64,000 nt of DNA from contig NZ_JOMI01000009.1 of NCBI RefSeq assembly GCF_000711235.1, positions 611,123 through 675,122 of the forward strand. The letters are read 5' to 3'. A program made the position numbers and the translations under genes. The number at the start of each line of letters is the position of its first letter. The first letter of the stretch is position 1. The stretch is from Prevotella sp. 10(H). Lineage in GTDB: Bacteria; Bacteroidota; Bacteroidia; Bacteroidales; Dysgonomonadaceae. Below the pieces are notes generated by a model. That model was given only the letters and a program-made list of their open reading frames with translations. It made no database searches and was not told where the DNA came from. Of this stretch, positions 19,287 through 31,998 are shown in pieces.

Positions 19287-20108
19287 ATGAAAAATTTATA
19301 TAAACTACTTTTTTTGTTTTTGATACTCTTTTCGTTATCATCCTGCGAAAAGATTGTTGATATAGACTTACGGATAGCAGAACCCAGATTGGTAATAGAT
19401 GCCTCTATTTCGGAGCAGGAGCCGTGCAGGGTATATCTGACAATGACACAGGGTTTCAGGGATAATGAACCCTTCAAAACCGTTACCGGTGCTGAAATTG
19501 TGCTGACAGATCAACATGGTAATTCCGAAGTCTTGCGGGAATCGCGCAGCATGTCCGGTATATATGTGTCTACGATGGTAGGGGAAGTAGATAAAAGCTA
19601 CCATATTAAAGTAACTGTAGACGGTAAATCGTATAAAGCGATGGCGACCATTCCCAAAATGGTGCCGATTTATGAAACTTATATTTATGAAATAAAGGCC
19701 GGTAACGAATCGTGGTATTCTCCTTCTTATGTCTTTTATGACCCTGCTGACGAAGAAAACTATTATTATACAATCCTGTCTGTTAATCAAAAGCCGATGA
19801 GGACAATTTATCTGGACAGTGATGAGCATAGGAACGGATTGAGAGTGCACCGGATATTATTCTTTAATAAGGATGATAATGACGATGAGGATTTAAAAAC
19901 AGGAGACGAAATAATGATAGAGTTACAGGCTATAGATAAGGGTATGCATACATTCTATAAGTCCTTATTCTCTGTAGCAGCAGACGGGGCAACAAATCCG
20001 ATAACTAATTTTACAGGCGATGTTCTAGGCTGTTTCAAGGCTTACAATTCCAGTTATGCTTATTTCACAGTAAGTCCTGATATTATCTATAGAGAATCTG
20101 ACGAATAA
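19287..20108 (+). CDS. DUF4249 lipoprotein, partner of the TonB receptor
   Basis: 273 residues with a lipoprotein signal (lipobox SLSSC at about 17-21). The segment beginning KIVDIDLRIAEPRLVIDA and the region EPCRVYLTMTQGF are typical of DUF4249 proteins. These lie next to TonB receptors of this size throughout Bacteroidota and are thought to work with them at the cell surface, but no biochemical role is known. The 5-bp gap to the receptor implies one transcript. Confidence 0.88.
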   Translation: MKNLYKLLFLFLILFSLSSCEKIVDIDLRIAEPRLVIDASISEQEPCRVYLTMTQGFRDNEPFKTVTGAEIVLTDQHGNSEVLRESRSMSGIYVSTMVGEVDKSYHIKVTVDGKSYKAMATIPKMVPIYETYIYEIKAGNESWYSPSYVFYDPADEENYYYTILSVNQKPMRTIYLDSDEHRNGLRVHRILFFNKDDNDDEDLKTGDEIMIELQAIDKGMHTFYKSLFSVAADGATNPITNFTGDVLGCFKAYNSSYAYFTVSPDIIYRESDE

Positions 20109-20112
20109 TCTG

Positions 20113-20120
20113 TATATTTG
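20113..20120 (+). promoter_or_regulatory. -7 element before the DUF4834 gene
   Basis: TATATTTG fits TAnnTTTG, 35 bp before the start. It would allow this small gene its own transcript. Confidence 0.4.
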
Positions 20121-20154
20121 TTTCCTTAATTAACGTCAGAAGTACTTTAAATAT

Positions 20155-20391
20155 ATGTTTAAGTTTCTAGGTTTCTTACTATTGTTAGGCCTTTTCGGTT
20201 TTCTTGTGATAGGTGTTTTATTTGGACGGGTTATACGTTTCTTTGGTTCCGGAGATAGAGGAGCACAAAAGAAAAGACGTTCAAATAACAGAGCGCAGCA
20301 AGAATACTCATCAAATGCTACTCCGAAAAAGTTTTCGAAAAATGAAGGGGAATATGTAAGTTATGAAGAAGTAAAGGATGATGATAAATAA
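20155..20391 (+). CDS. DUF4834-like small membrane protein
   Basis: 78 residues. A single N-terminal membrane helix (about 4-29, LGFLLLLGLFGFLVIGVLFG) is followed by a basic, then acidic hydrophilic tail ending YVSYEEVKDDDK. Size, helix and tail resemble DUF4834 proteins of Bacteroidota, whose function is unknown. It is convergent with the deacetylase gene, which ends 3 bp away. Confidence 0.75.
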   Translation: MFKFLGFLLLLGLFGFLVIGVLFGRVIRFFGSGDRGAQKKRRSNNRAQQEYSSNATPKKFSKNEGEYVSYEEVKDDDK

Positions 20392-20393
20392 AA

Positions 20394-21179
20394 TTATCTG
20401 AATTCTTTTACAAAGTCCCATGTGCGGGAAAACTCATATCCTTTCCTCTTTCCCCATTCGATAAGTTTGCCGAATCTTTCTACCATTTTATCATCCGTAT
20501 TTTTAGTCACATAAAAAGGAAAATTATATTTCTTCTTCGGACCTATATCCATGAACTCCCATGGATGAAAATAGATATTCAGATATCCGTCTTTTTTCAG
20601 TGCCCGGTTAGCTAGTTTTGTATAAATACCTAAAGGAAGATTGTGGAATGATATCCAGAAAAGAGGAAAACGAAAAATTGGCGTAACTGATGCCGGTAAT
20701 TGCCAAACTCCTTCCCGTTTGAAATAGGTACGCGGTTCGCTCAACTTATTATATCTGCCCGGAAGATATGTAGGATTAATTGATGAGTTATAAATGTATC
20801 CGGCTTTACATACCTCTTCTTCCGGTACAGGCGCCATTCTTGCCATGCGGTAACCGTGAACCGTAACCTGTCCGATTTCTTCCAAAACATCTTTCGACAT
20901 TTTCAGGTGAGGCGGCTCGAAATGATCGTGTACATATCCGTGAGATGCCAGTTCATGACCCTCGTCTACTATACGCTTTACGATATGTTTGGCGTGAGTA
21001 GCAAAATTAGCTGTTGTATAAAATGTGGCCTTTATATCATGTTGGGCCAATAAATCGAGAATACGAGTTGTTCCTTTTATCGATACTTCCATTTGTAAAT
21101 CGAATGGGATAGGGTCACCGTATTCGCGGGGCATTTCGAATTCTTCTATATCGAAGCTTAATAATATTTTTGAACTCAT
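20394..21179 (-). CDS. Polysaccharide deacetylase family protein (NodB homology)
   Basis: 261 residues. The catalytic motifs are visible: LSFDIEEFEMP near the start (Asp-rich motif 1) and ELASHGYVHDH near 75-85 (H-x3-H metal site). No signal peptide is seen, so it probably acts at the cytoplasmic side on a lipid-linked or polymeric sugar. It overlaps the upstream GT2 gene by 4 bp, a translationally coupled pair, which suggests deacetylation of an N-acetylated sugar carried on a polyprenyl phosphate. The exact substrate is inferred. Confidence 0.85.
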   Translation of the reverse strand: MSSKILLSFDIEEFEMPREYGDPIPFDLQMEVSIKGTTRILDLLAQHDIKATFYTTANFATHAKHIVKRIVDEGHELASHGYVHDHFEPPHLKMSKDVLEEIGQVTVHGYRMARMAPVPEEEVCKAGYIYNSSINPTYLPGRYNKLSEPRTYFKREGVWQLPASVTPIFRFPLFWISFHNLPLGIYTKLANRALKKDGYLNIYFHPWEFMDIGPKKKYNFPFYVTKNTDDKMVERFGKLIEWGKRKGYEFSRTWDFVKEFR

Positions 21180-22114
21180 TCCTTATCTATATTTGAACTG
21201 CGGATAATGTATGGCGGGAATCCTTTTGTCTTTGCAAAAATGCGGCCTATATACAATCCGATGATACCCAGTATAAAGAGCTGTAGTCCGCCTAAGAAGC
21301 CGACTGTACAGATCAGCGATACCCACCCTGCCATTACATGCCCTGTCCATAAACTTATGATAGCATATGGCACAAGCAATAAGGATAATAAAGCTATGCC
21401 GAATCCGAGATAAAGCGCCATATTAAGTGGCTTTGTACTAAAGGATAGGATTCCCTGTACAGCCAGATGGCGCATTTTCTTAAAGGTATATTTTGTTTGT
21501 CCCGATAATCGCTTATCAGGCATATAATCCATTGCATATTGCTTAAATCCTATCCAATGTACAATACCTCTTATAAAAAGGTCGCTTCCCTCAATGTTTA
21601 TAAGCACATTTGCGGCACGCCTATCCATTAAACGGAAATCAGCAACTCCTTGCTCAAGATGAATATCAGATACAAAATTCAGAAGCTTGTAAAACAGGCC
21701 CGATGTGGTTCGTTTCTTTTTAGATAGAGAAGGGTCGTCTTCACGACGGGTATAAACAATATCGTAGCCTTCTTCCCATTTCTTTATAAAATCGGGCAGT
21801 ATACGCGGTGGATGCTGCATATCGGCATCCATAGATATGATACAGTCTCCTGTTGCATTATCGAGACCTGCTTTTAATGCATTCTGATGTCCGAAATTAC
21901 GTGAGAATTCTATATAGAAGAGTTGCGGGTCTTCGCTGCTCATCTTTTCCAAAAGAGCCTGACTGGAATCGTTACTGCCGTCGTTGACTGCAATTATCTC
22001 ATACTGGTATCCTGTCGTATCCATATAGGTGTGAATTGCGTTCACTACCGTAGGGATATTGGACTCTTCATTATAGCAGCAGATGACAATCGAAACCTTT
22101 TTACTTGATGCCAT
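21176..22114 (-). CDS. Family 2 glycosyltransferase with C-terminal membrane helices (polyprenyl-phosphate sugar synthase type)
   Basis: 312 residues. GT-A domain: VSIVICCYNEESNI at the N-terminus and DADMQHPP as metal-binding motif near 96-103, then QTKYTF near 210. Two hydrophobic helices follow (about 230-255 and 265-290). This is the DPM1/ArnC/GtrB layout, which transfers a sugar from a nucleotide donor to a polyprenyl phosphate at the inner membrane. It is coupled to the deacetylase gene, an arrangement reminiscent of lipid A or O-antigen sugar modification. A paralogue lies at 37120-38052. Confidence 0.88.
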   Translation of the reverse strand: MASSKKVSIVICCYNEESNIPTVVNAIHTYMDTTGYQYEIIAVNDGSNDSSQALLEKMSSEDPQLFYIEFSRNFGHQNALKAGLDNATGDCIISMDADMQHPPRILPDFIKKWEEGYDIVYTRREDDPSLSKKKRTTSGLFYKLLNFVSDIHLEQGVADFRLMDRRAANVLINIEGSDLFIRGIVHWIGFKQYAMDYMPDKRLSGQTKYTFKKMRHLAVQGILSFSTKPLNMALYLGFGIALLSLLLVPYAIISLWTGHVMAGWVSLICTVGFLGGLQLFILGIIGLYIGRIFAKTKGFPPYIIRSSNIDKE

Positions 22115-22135
22115 TTCTTAATCTTAAATATTTTA

Positions 22136-22143
22136 CAAAGATA
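22136..22143 (-). promoter_or_regulatory. -7 element for the GT2/deacetylase operon
   Basis: On the minus strand this reads TATCTTTG, 22 bp before the GT2 start. No clear -33 box. Confidence 0.5.
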
Positions 22144-22198
22144 TACTTCATATTTTAACTAAATGAAAAGTCCTGATACTTTTATAAAATATTTACGC

Positions 22199-23548
22199 TT
22201 AGTTGTCAAGTTGATAAATCGAATCACTTGTATAAGTATTGTCCGGAGAATAGATAACCCAGTCGGTAAGCAGATCGAAAGGATAAGATTTGATATCGCC
22301 TTCATTCAAGCCTGAAATCCAATAAGGTTGATTTAATAATTTACCTTCTATATTTCCATTTTCAATAGCCAGCACATCATACCACAGATGTTCCTTTTCG
22401 CTGCCTGATTTAGGATCGTCCACTGTCAATCCCAGTTTTACAAGGAAAGACCAACCGGGCGGCTGTTCATCTTCTTTCTTTGCGAAAAAGCTTTTTAGGA
22501 ATGATTTCTTTTCCGGCGCTCTGTGTTCTTTCACAAATATTTTCTCAAACAAAGGGAAACGTTCTTTAGCCAAAGCGCTCATGCGTGCAGTTTCCTCATT
22601 TGTTATATAATATATAGGGTTTTCGGCCAATGTACTTGCATATATTTCGGGAGAAATCATATCACCGTCTTCTACAGCAAATAGTATGCCTGACGGTTCG
22701 GCATGTACATTATCTACTTCATCTCTATCGGCAAATCCTCCGAGTATATTCTGTGGTAAATCTTTCAATGCTTCTTCCCATCTGAGCCAACACAGGTTTA
22801 TACCCATTCCGTCGTAACCTATCGTAAACCGTTCTTTTTCCTTTGCCGGATGTGAAAGGAATTTTTTTACGGTCATATTGATTAATGTATTCATTTGCTC
22901 CGCTCCCTGACTGAAGTTTAGCATTTCTAGCTCTACCGAAGCGCAGCGGTGAAGTCCGTGCGTATGGAACCAGTATCTGCGCTTTCCGTCCTCTCCCTCA
23001 TCATATACACAATGCAAAGTGTAAAGATAGTCAGGGGAAGGGGGAATTGCAGATTTTGCGGTCATGCTAAGCCATTTAGCCGATAATAACCTGTACGACA
23101 TAAAGTCGATAGCAAGGCTGGCATCGGGAACGATGGCGTTCATGACTTTTAGCTGCAAATGGAATGATGACAGTGGTTCCAACTCAAAATACGTAGATGT
23201 TTCGAGATAATGCTCTTGCTCCATAGCTACCTGCAACGATTCCTGATCGATGGAATTGGCGAAACCGTAATCGCTAAGATTAATATTCTTTGTTTGGCAT
23301 ACATACAAGTCTACATTGAATACCGTTTCCTGATATTCAATTTCGGCAGTAAAGCTCATTATGGAGAATTCAATATCGACTTCTGCCTTATTAAAAGATA
23401 TAAGTTTGAAGTCTTTATTGATAGATAAATTCTTCTCTATTTGTGCAGCATCAAATTTGAAATTCTTATTGCGTGGATAGATACCCATTGTAGATGCCAA
23501 TCCGGTTTCACCTTCGGCAAGCAAGTCATATTTTTCGTTATTAGTCAT
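22199..23548 (-). CDS. DUF4026/DUF2314-like cytoplasmic protein
   Basis: 449 residues without signal peptide or membrane helix. The N-terminal two thirds resemble DUF4026 proteins, as far as I can recall the family. The last ~90 residues (SEKEHLWYDVLAIENGNIEGKLLN in two parts, then WISGLNEGDIKSYP) have the EHLW...V...G...L.N pattern of DUF2314. A basic patch KKSFLKSFFAKKE near 345 separates the parts. No function is known. Its neighbours on the same strand are unrelated and 84 and 144 bp away, so the context gives no clue. Confidence 0.65.
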   Translation of the reverse strand: MTNNEKYDLLAEGETGLASTMGIYPRNKNFKFDAAQIEKNLSINKDFKLISFNKAEVDIEFSIMSFTAEIEYQETVFNVDLYVCQTKNINLSDYGFANSIDQESLQVAMEQEHYLETSTYFELEPLSSFHLQLKVMNAIVPDASLAIDFMSYRLLSAKWLSMTAKSAIPPSPDYLYTLHCVYDEGEDGKRRYWFHTHGLHRCASVELEMLNFSQGAEQMNTLINMTVKKFLSHPAKEKERFTIGYDGMGINLCWLRWEEALKDLPQNILGGFADRDEVDNVHAEPSGILFAVEDGDMISPEIYASTLAENPIYYITNEETARMSALAKERFPLFEKIFVKEHRAPEKKSFLKSFFAKKEDEQPPGWSFLVKLGLTVDDPKSGSEKEHLWYDVLAIENGNIEGKLLNQPYWISGLNEGDIKSYPFDLLTDWVIYSPDNTYTSDSIYQLDN

Positions 23549-23624
23549 ATCTTGAAAACGATCTGAGGAGTTTATAAAGGTTTGCTTATAATTTACTTAG
23601 CTTTTAATTTATACAAACTTAGTC

Positions 23625-23677
23625 AAAAAAAACGGTATATGTAAGAAGATGAATCTTAAATATATACCGTTTTTTTA
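23625..23677 (-). terminator. Terminator of the DUF3472 gene
   Basis: Arms AAACGGTATAT / ATATACCGTTT with flanking A8 and T7 tracts, so it can work on either strand. It lies 16 bp after the stop of the DUF3472 gene. Confidence 0.85.
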
Positions 23678-23692
23678 TGTGAGTCATGATTC

Positions 23693-25087
23693 TTATTTCT
23701 TTTGTAACAAACCTTTATATTTAGATTCGTTTTCTAAAGCCACATTCACTCTTTCTGTGAACTTTTTTATATCGATCTGCGGTGGAGTTACTGATAAAGG
23801 CATCTCATCTGCAGTTTTTATGGTAGGAGTATATCCACCCGAAGACATATAGAATCTATCAGGATATTTTGGCGATACACCCTGTTCATAGTCTACACGC
23901 TGGCCTTCTTTGCCATCTGTATTGGAAAACCGGACTTTATTAAAGTTTATCCATTTTTCTGATTCAGCTTCATGCCCCCATGCATTATAATAATAGGCCT
24001 CCCTACGGAGTTGTCCGTTTGTATAACCGTAGTTCTCAAGGAATGAATGAAAACCGTCAAAATATCTTTTTTCGTGGGGTGCTCTCCACGATGCCACGTA
24101 ATTCCACGGGCCGTTATCTACGCTATACCATGCGGAAAGTACGACAGAATTGTTTTTCTGCGGAAGTACATTTAACAGGAATTTAACGGGTTTGCCGGTT
24201 TTCCAGTCTGCCGTTTTTACATATGATTGGCCACCTGTACCTTCCCCGCCAAAGGAATTTACTGTGGTGGCTTCGTCCTTGTCAACAAGAGTCACATAAT
24301 CAGATGCGTTAATCGACTTATCGTTTTCTGCATCTTTACTATCCCATATGGAAAATAATACGCGCCTTTCCGTATCCGAATTGGTCTGAATCCCGAAATA
24401 TCCCCTGTAGAAACCGATTGCCATATAGAATGTGGCTAAAGGGTCACCACCTTCCGGTACGATTATTTCTTCATATAGCCAGTCATACTTCTTTGTTGTA
24501 GGCGAAGTAGAACTGAAATTAATATGGACAGACGGTGAGGATTGATAATCAGTGTGATTTACCTGTCCTTCCGGTTTAAAGGAATTGAAGATTAAGGAAC
24601 GAATCGTTATAGCATTCGCAGGATCGGATATAGGCTTTAATTCATATCTGTAATATCCGGTTTTGGGGATTGTTATTCCGGTACAAAATTGAAGATTGTA
24701 TTCTCCTGTACCTCTCAGCTCTACTTTCTTGTTAATTGCATTGAATCCCAGATCATAACATTCCGAAATATTTAAGTCGAATGCAATCTTCTTACCTTTC
24801 GCTACTTCATTATCAAGGTAAAAATCGTAAACTCCTTCTTTCTGGTAAAGATACCAGACTACGCTTTTTTCTTTATCAGTCCATTGTGATACAACATCGA
24901 CGGTTTCAGGCCAGCCTACGGGAACAGAAACTCCGGCCTCGTTAGTAGAGAACGGTTCTGCATAGCCTTTGTTGGCAGGCACGGTAAAAGTATTGAGTAT
25001 TTCGTCTTCAGACGGTTTGTTTGTTTCGCTACACGAATGGAAGCCAGACAAGAGTAGCAAAGCTACAGATAATAAAATGTGCTTCAT
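23693..25087 (-). CDS. DUF3472 domain lipoprotein with DUF5077-like N-domain
   Basis: 464 residues with a lipoprotein signal (LLLLSGFHSC, Cys at about 19). Residues about 35-165 resemble the DUF5077 beta-sandwich, and the rest is a DUF3472-type domain (FYMAIGFYRGYFGIQTNS, VLFSIWDS, SVDNGPWNYVASWRAP). Such proteins are exported and are found beside glycan-processing genes, but I know of no assigned activity. It follows trpS on the same strand by 62 bp and is likely to have its own promoter. Confidence 0.8.
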   Translation of the reverse strand: MKHILLSVALLLLSGFHSCSETNKPSEDEILNTFTVPANKGYAEPFSTNEAGVSVPVGWPETVDVVSQWTDKEKSVVWYLYQKEGVYDFYLDNEVAKGKKIAFDLNISECYDLGFNAINKKVELRGTGEYNLQFCTGITIPKTGYYRYELKPISDPANAITIRSLIFNSFKPEGQVNHTDYQSSPSVHINFSSTSPTTKKYDWLYEEIIVPEGGDPLATFYMAIGFYRGYFGIQTNSDTERRVLFSIWDSKDAENDKSINASDYVTLVDKDEATTVNSFGGEGTGGQSYVKTADWKTGKPVKFLLNVLPQKNNSVVLSAWYSVDNGPWNYVASWRAPHEKRYFDGFHSFLENYGYTNGQLRREAYYYNAWGHEAESEKWINFNKVRFSNTDGKEGQRVDYEQGVSPKYPDRFYMSSGGYTPTIKTADEMPLSVTPPQIDIKKFTERVNVALENESKYKGLLQKK

Positions 25088-25134
25088 GATATCTATATTT
25101 TAAGATAAAGGTCTGATGTAAAGTTTGCAGGATG

Positions 25135-25161
25135 AGGAAGTTCTGTATATCAGAACTTCCT
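25135..25161 (-). terminator. Perfect hairpin overlapping the trpS stop
   Basis: Arms AGGAAGTTCTG / CAGAACTTCCT, 11 bp, with a 5-nt loop. The trpS stop codon lies in the hairpin. No U-tract follows, so it may stabilise the mRNA end or attenuate read-through into the DUF3472 gene. Confidence 0.55.
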
Positions 25162-26139
25162 TATTCCCATTATTTCGCGGACTTCTCTCAAAGTCTTACT
25201 TGCGCTTTCACGGGCTTTCTCAGCCCCTTCGGTAGCAACTTTGTGCAGATAGGCATCATTGCTTTTTATGTCAATGATTCGCTCACGTATCGGAGTAGTG
25301 ACTTTAATTATGTCTTCTGCCAGTTGCTTTTTCAGGTCTCCATAGCGAATTTCGCATGTATTCCATTTGTCTTCGAAATGCTGCACTACGTCTTCTGTAG
25401 ATACGACTTTCAATATTGTAAACAAATTCTCTATATATTCCGGCTTTTCAGAGTTTGGAGCCTTAGGTCCTTCATCTGTCAAGGCACGCTTCACTTTCTT
25501 TTCTATACTTTTAGGTTCTTCATCGAGGTAGATACAGTTTCCTTCCGATTTTCCCATTTTACCGCTGCCGTCCAAGCCCGGTATTTTTATCAGTTCTTGT
25601 CCGAAATTGTATGCAACCGGCTCTTTAAAGTATTCCACTTCATAAAGGTTATTGAAGCGGCGGGCAAATTTACGGGTCATTTCGAGATGCTGTTCCTGGT
25701 CTTTACCAACAGGCACCTTATCGGCATTGTGTATCAATATATCGGCAGCCATAAGGGTAGGATAAGTAAGCAAACCCGCATTCACATTATCCTTATGTTT
25801 CCTTGCTTTTTCTTTAAAAGACACAGTTTTGGATAATTCTCCCAGATAAGCATGCATATTCAGCAACAGGTATAGTTCGCATACTTCGGGAACATCACTC
25901 TGGATATATATAGTTGAAATCTCGGGGTCGATACCCGCAGCCAGATATTCTGTAAGTACTCCCTTTACATTTCCATGTAGCATTTTAGGGTCGGGATGTG
26001 TAGTCAGGGAATGATAATCGGCAATAAAAAAGAAGCATTTATTTTCATATTGCATTCTTGTAAAATTCCTCAAAGCACCGAAATAATTACCGAGGTGCAG
26101 ATTCCCTGTTGAGCGGATACCGCTTAAGACTGTTTCCAT
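25150..26139 (-). CDS. trpS: Tryptophan-tRNA ligase
   Basis: 329 residues from METVLSGIR. Class I synthetase motifs are clear: TGNLHLGNYFG (HIGH-type) at the N-terminus and GKMGKSEGN (KMSKS-type) near 205. It charges tRNA-Trp in the cytoplasm. An ATG 21 bp upstream (26160) adds MKNNNEN, but a TATCTTTG -7 element at 26165-26172 would place the transcript start almost on that codon, and the METV start fits the family better. It shares a roughly 100-bp upstream region with the divergent esterase gene. Confidence 0.95.
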   Translation of the reverse strand: METVLSGIRSTGNLHLGNYFGALRNFTRMQYENKCFFFIADYHSLTTHPDPKMLHGNVKGVLTEYLAAGIDPEISTIYIQSDVPEVCELYLLLNMHAYLGELSKTVSFKEKARKHKDNVNAGLLTYPTLMAADILIHNADKVPVGKDQEQHLEMTRKFARRFNNLYEVEYFKEPVAYNFGQELIKIPGLDGSGKMGKSEGNCIYLDEEPKSIEKKVKRALTDEGPKAPNSEKPEYIENLFTILKVVSTEDVVQHFEDKWNTCEIRYGDLKKQLAEDIIKVTTPIRERIIDIKSNDAYLHKVATEGAEKARESASKTLREVREIMGIRKF

Positions 26140-26164
26140 ATTTTCATTATTGTTTTTCAAGCTA

Positions 26165-26172
26165 CAAAGATA
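26165..26172 (-). promoter_or_regulatory. -7 element of trpS
   Basis: Minus strand TATCTTTG, 25 bp before the preferred trpS start at 26139. It lies back to back with the esterase promoter. Confidence 0.5.
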
Positions 26173-26190
26173 ACTATATTTTATTACTTG

Positions 26191-26220
26191 TTTGGCATAG
26201 GAAACAATTCATTATCTTTG
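26191..26220 (+). promoter_or_regulatory. Promoter of the esterase-icd unit
   Basis: TTTG (26191-26194), 18-bp spacer, TATCTTTG (26213-26220): a near-ideal Bacteroidota promoter, 35 bp before the start codon. Confidence 0.75.
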
Positions 26221-26255
26221 GACTCAATAAAAAGTCAAATTAAAAACACATACTT

Positions 26256-27140
26256 ATGAAATCGATTAAAATACTGTTTTTTTGTATTTCTTTTTTACTA
26301 TTGGCAACTACAATGAACGCACAACAAACAGTCAGATTATGGGATGGCAATCCGCCGACAAGCAATGAAATAACCGAACCGGAGGGTATGATAGGCGATT
26401 CTTTCGGAATTAATAATGTTTCGGAAGCCCAGATCCTTATTTACGAGGCTAGTAAAACGAATAATACAGGCATGGCCGTTGTCATCTGTCCGGGAGGAGG
26501 ATACAGTGGGCTGGCTTTCCGCCACGAAGGAATGGACGTTGCGCAATGGCTCGTAAAACAAGGAATAACAGCCGTGCTACTCAAATATCGTATGCCAAAC
26601 AAACATAAAGAAGTGCCTCTCGATGATGCTCAACAGGCCATAAGATATGTACGTGAGCATGCAAATACGTTGGGTGTGAGTGTAAATAAAGTCGGAATAT
26701 TAGGATTCTCGGCAGGTGGTCATCTTGCTTCTACGGCTTCTACACATTATGCGACTTCCGGCACGAATACCCGCCCTGATTTTGCTATACTGTTTTATCC
26801 GGTAATAACAATGGAAGCTGCAACGCATGTAGGGTCTAAGAATAATTTGTTAGGTGATAATCCGACATTATCCGATATACATCTTTATTCGAATGAAAAA
26901 CAGGTAAATGCGAACACTCCGCCTACAATATTGTTTTTAAGTGATGACGATACAGGTGTTCTTCCAGTCAACAGTACACAGTATTATGAGGCGTTGAAAA
27001 GAAATAATGTTCCTGCAACTATGTACATCTTCCCTGAGGGAGGCCATGGCTGGGGGATGAACAAAGACTTTAAATATCACAACCAGATGCTTACATTACT
27101 GGAAATGTGGCTGAAAGATATACAAAAGAAACTCAAATAA
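26256..27140 (+). CDS. Secreted alpha/beta hydrolase, esterase (acetyl-xylan-esterase-like)
   Basis: 294 residues with a signal peptide (ends near MNAQQ, residue 23). The alpha/beta-hydrolase core shows an oxyanion HGG-type segment CPGGGYSGLAFRHEG, the nucleophile elbow GFSAGGHLAS with Ser near 151, Asp in SDDDTGVLP and His in EGGHGWGM near 264. This resembles the periplasmic deacetylating esterases used on xylan or other acylated glycans. It lies 21 bp upstream of icd on the same strand; the functional link is unclear. Confidence 0.85.
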   Translation: MKSIKILFFCISFLLLATTMNAQQTVRLWDGNPPTSNEITEPEGMIGDSFGINNVSEAQILIYEASKTNNTGMAVVICPGGGYSGLAFRHEGMDVAQWLVKQGITAVLLKYRMPNKHKEVPLDDAQQAIRYVREHANTLGVSVNKVGILGFSAGGHLASTASTHYATSGTNTRPDFAILFYPVITMEAATHVGSKNNLLGDNPTLSDIHLYSNEKQVNANTPPTILFLSDDDTGVLPVNSTQYYEALKRNNVPATMYIFPEGGHGWGMNKDFKYHNQMLTLLEMWLKDIQKKLK

Positions 27141-27161
27141 AATTTTGATTTAGATTTACAT

Positions 27162-28385
27162 ATGCAAAAAATAAAAGTAGCCAATCCTGTTGTAGAAATA
27201 GATGGGGATGAAATGACCCGCATCATATGGCAGTATATTAAAGAGAAACTGATATTGCCCTATTTGGATATCGACCTGAAATATTTTGACCTGAGTGTCC
27301 AAAACAGGGACGCAACGGACGACCAGATAACAATCGACAGTGCAGAAGCTACAAAACTCTATAAAGTGGCAGTTAAATGCGCCACTATTACTCCCGACGA
27401 AGCTCGTGTAGAGGAATTCGGACTTAAAAAGATGTGGAAATCGCCTAACGGAACTATCCGTAATATTATAGGCGGAACGGTTTTTCGCGAACCCATAATA
27501 ATCAGTAATATACCGCGACTGGTCAATACATGGACAAAACCGATTATAATTGGGCGTCATGCCAATGCCGACCAGTATAAAGCGACAGATTTTGTAACAA
27601 AAGGTAAGGGCACATTGACACTGACTTTTACTCCCGAGGATGGAGAACCGCAATCGTATACTGTCTATAATTATAGTGGTGATGGTGTGGCAATGGGGAT
27701 GTACAATACGGACGAGTCGATATATGGTTTTGCCCGTTCATGTTTCAGAATTGCTTTGCAGAAAAAATATCCGCTGTATCTTTCTACAAAAAATACAATA
27801 CTGAAAGCATACGACGGCCGATTTAAAGATATTTTTCAGGAAGTTTATGATATAGAATATAAAGCCGGATTTGAAAAGGCAGGTATTACCTATGAGCATC
27901 GATTAATTGATGACATGGTAGCATCTGCACTGAAATGGAACGGTGGGTTTGTCTGGGCTTGTAAAAATTACGATGGGGACGTACAATCGGATACGGTTGC
28001 ACAGGGCTTCGGTTCGCTCGGACTTATGACATCTGTACTCCTGACTCCCGACGGACAGATAATGGAAGCTGAAGCTGCACACGGAACGGTAACACGTCAT
28101 TATCGTTTACATCAACAGGGTAAAGAAACATCTACAAACCCGATTGCATCCATTTTTGCATGGACGAGAGGTTTGGCTCATCGTGGTAAACTCGACGAAA
28201 ATCAACTGCTAATAGATTTTGCAACTAAACTGGAAGAAACATGCATCGAAGTAGTAGAACAAGGGAAAATGACAAAAGATTTGGCATTGCTTGTGCACGG
28301 AGATAAGATGCAGCGTTCCGATTATCTGAATACAGAAGATTTTCTGGAAGCAATTAATCAACAATTGAAAACTAAACTAGCATAA
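27162..28385 (+). CDS. icd: NADP-dependent isocitrate dehydrogenase (eukaryote-like type)
   Basis: 407 residues, no signal. Starts [19 protein letters not shown] and carries [19 protein letters not shown], the substrate-binding loop with SPNGTIRN, and [12 protein letters not shown]. This is the homodimeric type resembling mammalian IDH1/IDH2, not the E. coli Icd type. It oxidises isocitrate to 2-oxoglutarate with NADP+. The gene is 21 bp after the esterase gene and is followed by a strong terminator. Confidence 0.96.
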   Translation: MQKIKVANPVVEIDGDEMTRIIWQYIKEKLILPYLDIDLKYFDLSVQNRDATDDQITIDSAEATKLYKVAVKCATITPDEARVEEFGLKKMWKSPNGTIRNIIGGTVFREPIIISNIPRLVNTWTKPIIIGRHANADQYKATDFVTKGKGTLTLTFTPEDGEPQSYTVYNYSGDGVAMGMYNTDESIYGFARSCFRIALQKKYPLYLSTKNTILKAYDGRFKDIFQEVYDIEYKAGFEKAGITYEHRLIDDMVASALKWNGGFVWACKNYDGDVQSDTVAQGFGSLGLMTSVLLTPDGQIMEAEAAHGTVTRHYRLHQQGKETSTNPIASIFAWTRGLAHRGKLDENQLLIDFATKLEETCIEVVEQGKMTKDLALLVHGDKMQRSDYLNTEDFLEAINQQLKTKLA

Positions 28386-28403
28386 GGCTGGTGCCTATAA
28401 AGT

Positions 28404-28439
28404 AAAAAACACTTGCAGATAATTCTGCAAGTGTTTTTT
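28404..28439. terminator. Bidirectional terminator between icd and the beta-galactosidase gene
   Basis: AAAAAACACTTGCAG / CTGCAAGTGTTTTTT, a perfect 15-bp inverted repeat around a 6-nt loop, with A and T tracts on either side. It serves both convergent genes. Confidence 0.92.
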
Positions 28440-28457
28440 ATTCACCTGTTTTATCAA

Positions 28458-31964
<3,507 letters not shown>

Positions 31965-31998
31965 CAAATTATAGGAGTATTATTAACTTTATCAGATT

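Noticed and set aside
25150..25836. Long open frame on the plus strand over trpS (25132-25836)
   Set aside because: Shadow of trpS: the minus-strand frame has complete synthetase motifs, and this one looks random (Phe-rich).
26140..26160. ATG 26160 as trpS start
   Set aside because: Transcription would start nearly on it, and the protein family begins METV; kept as an alternative.
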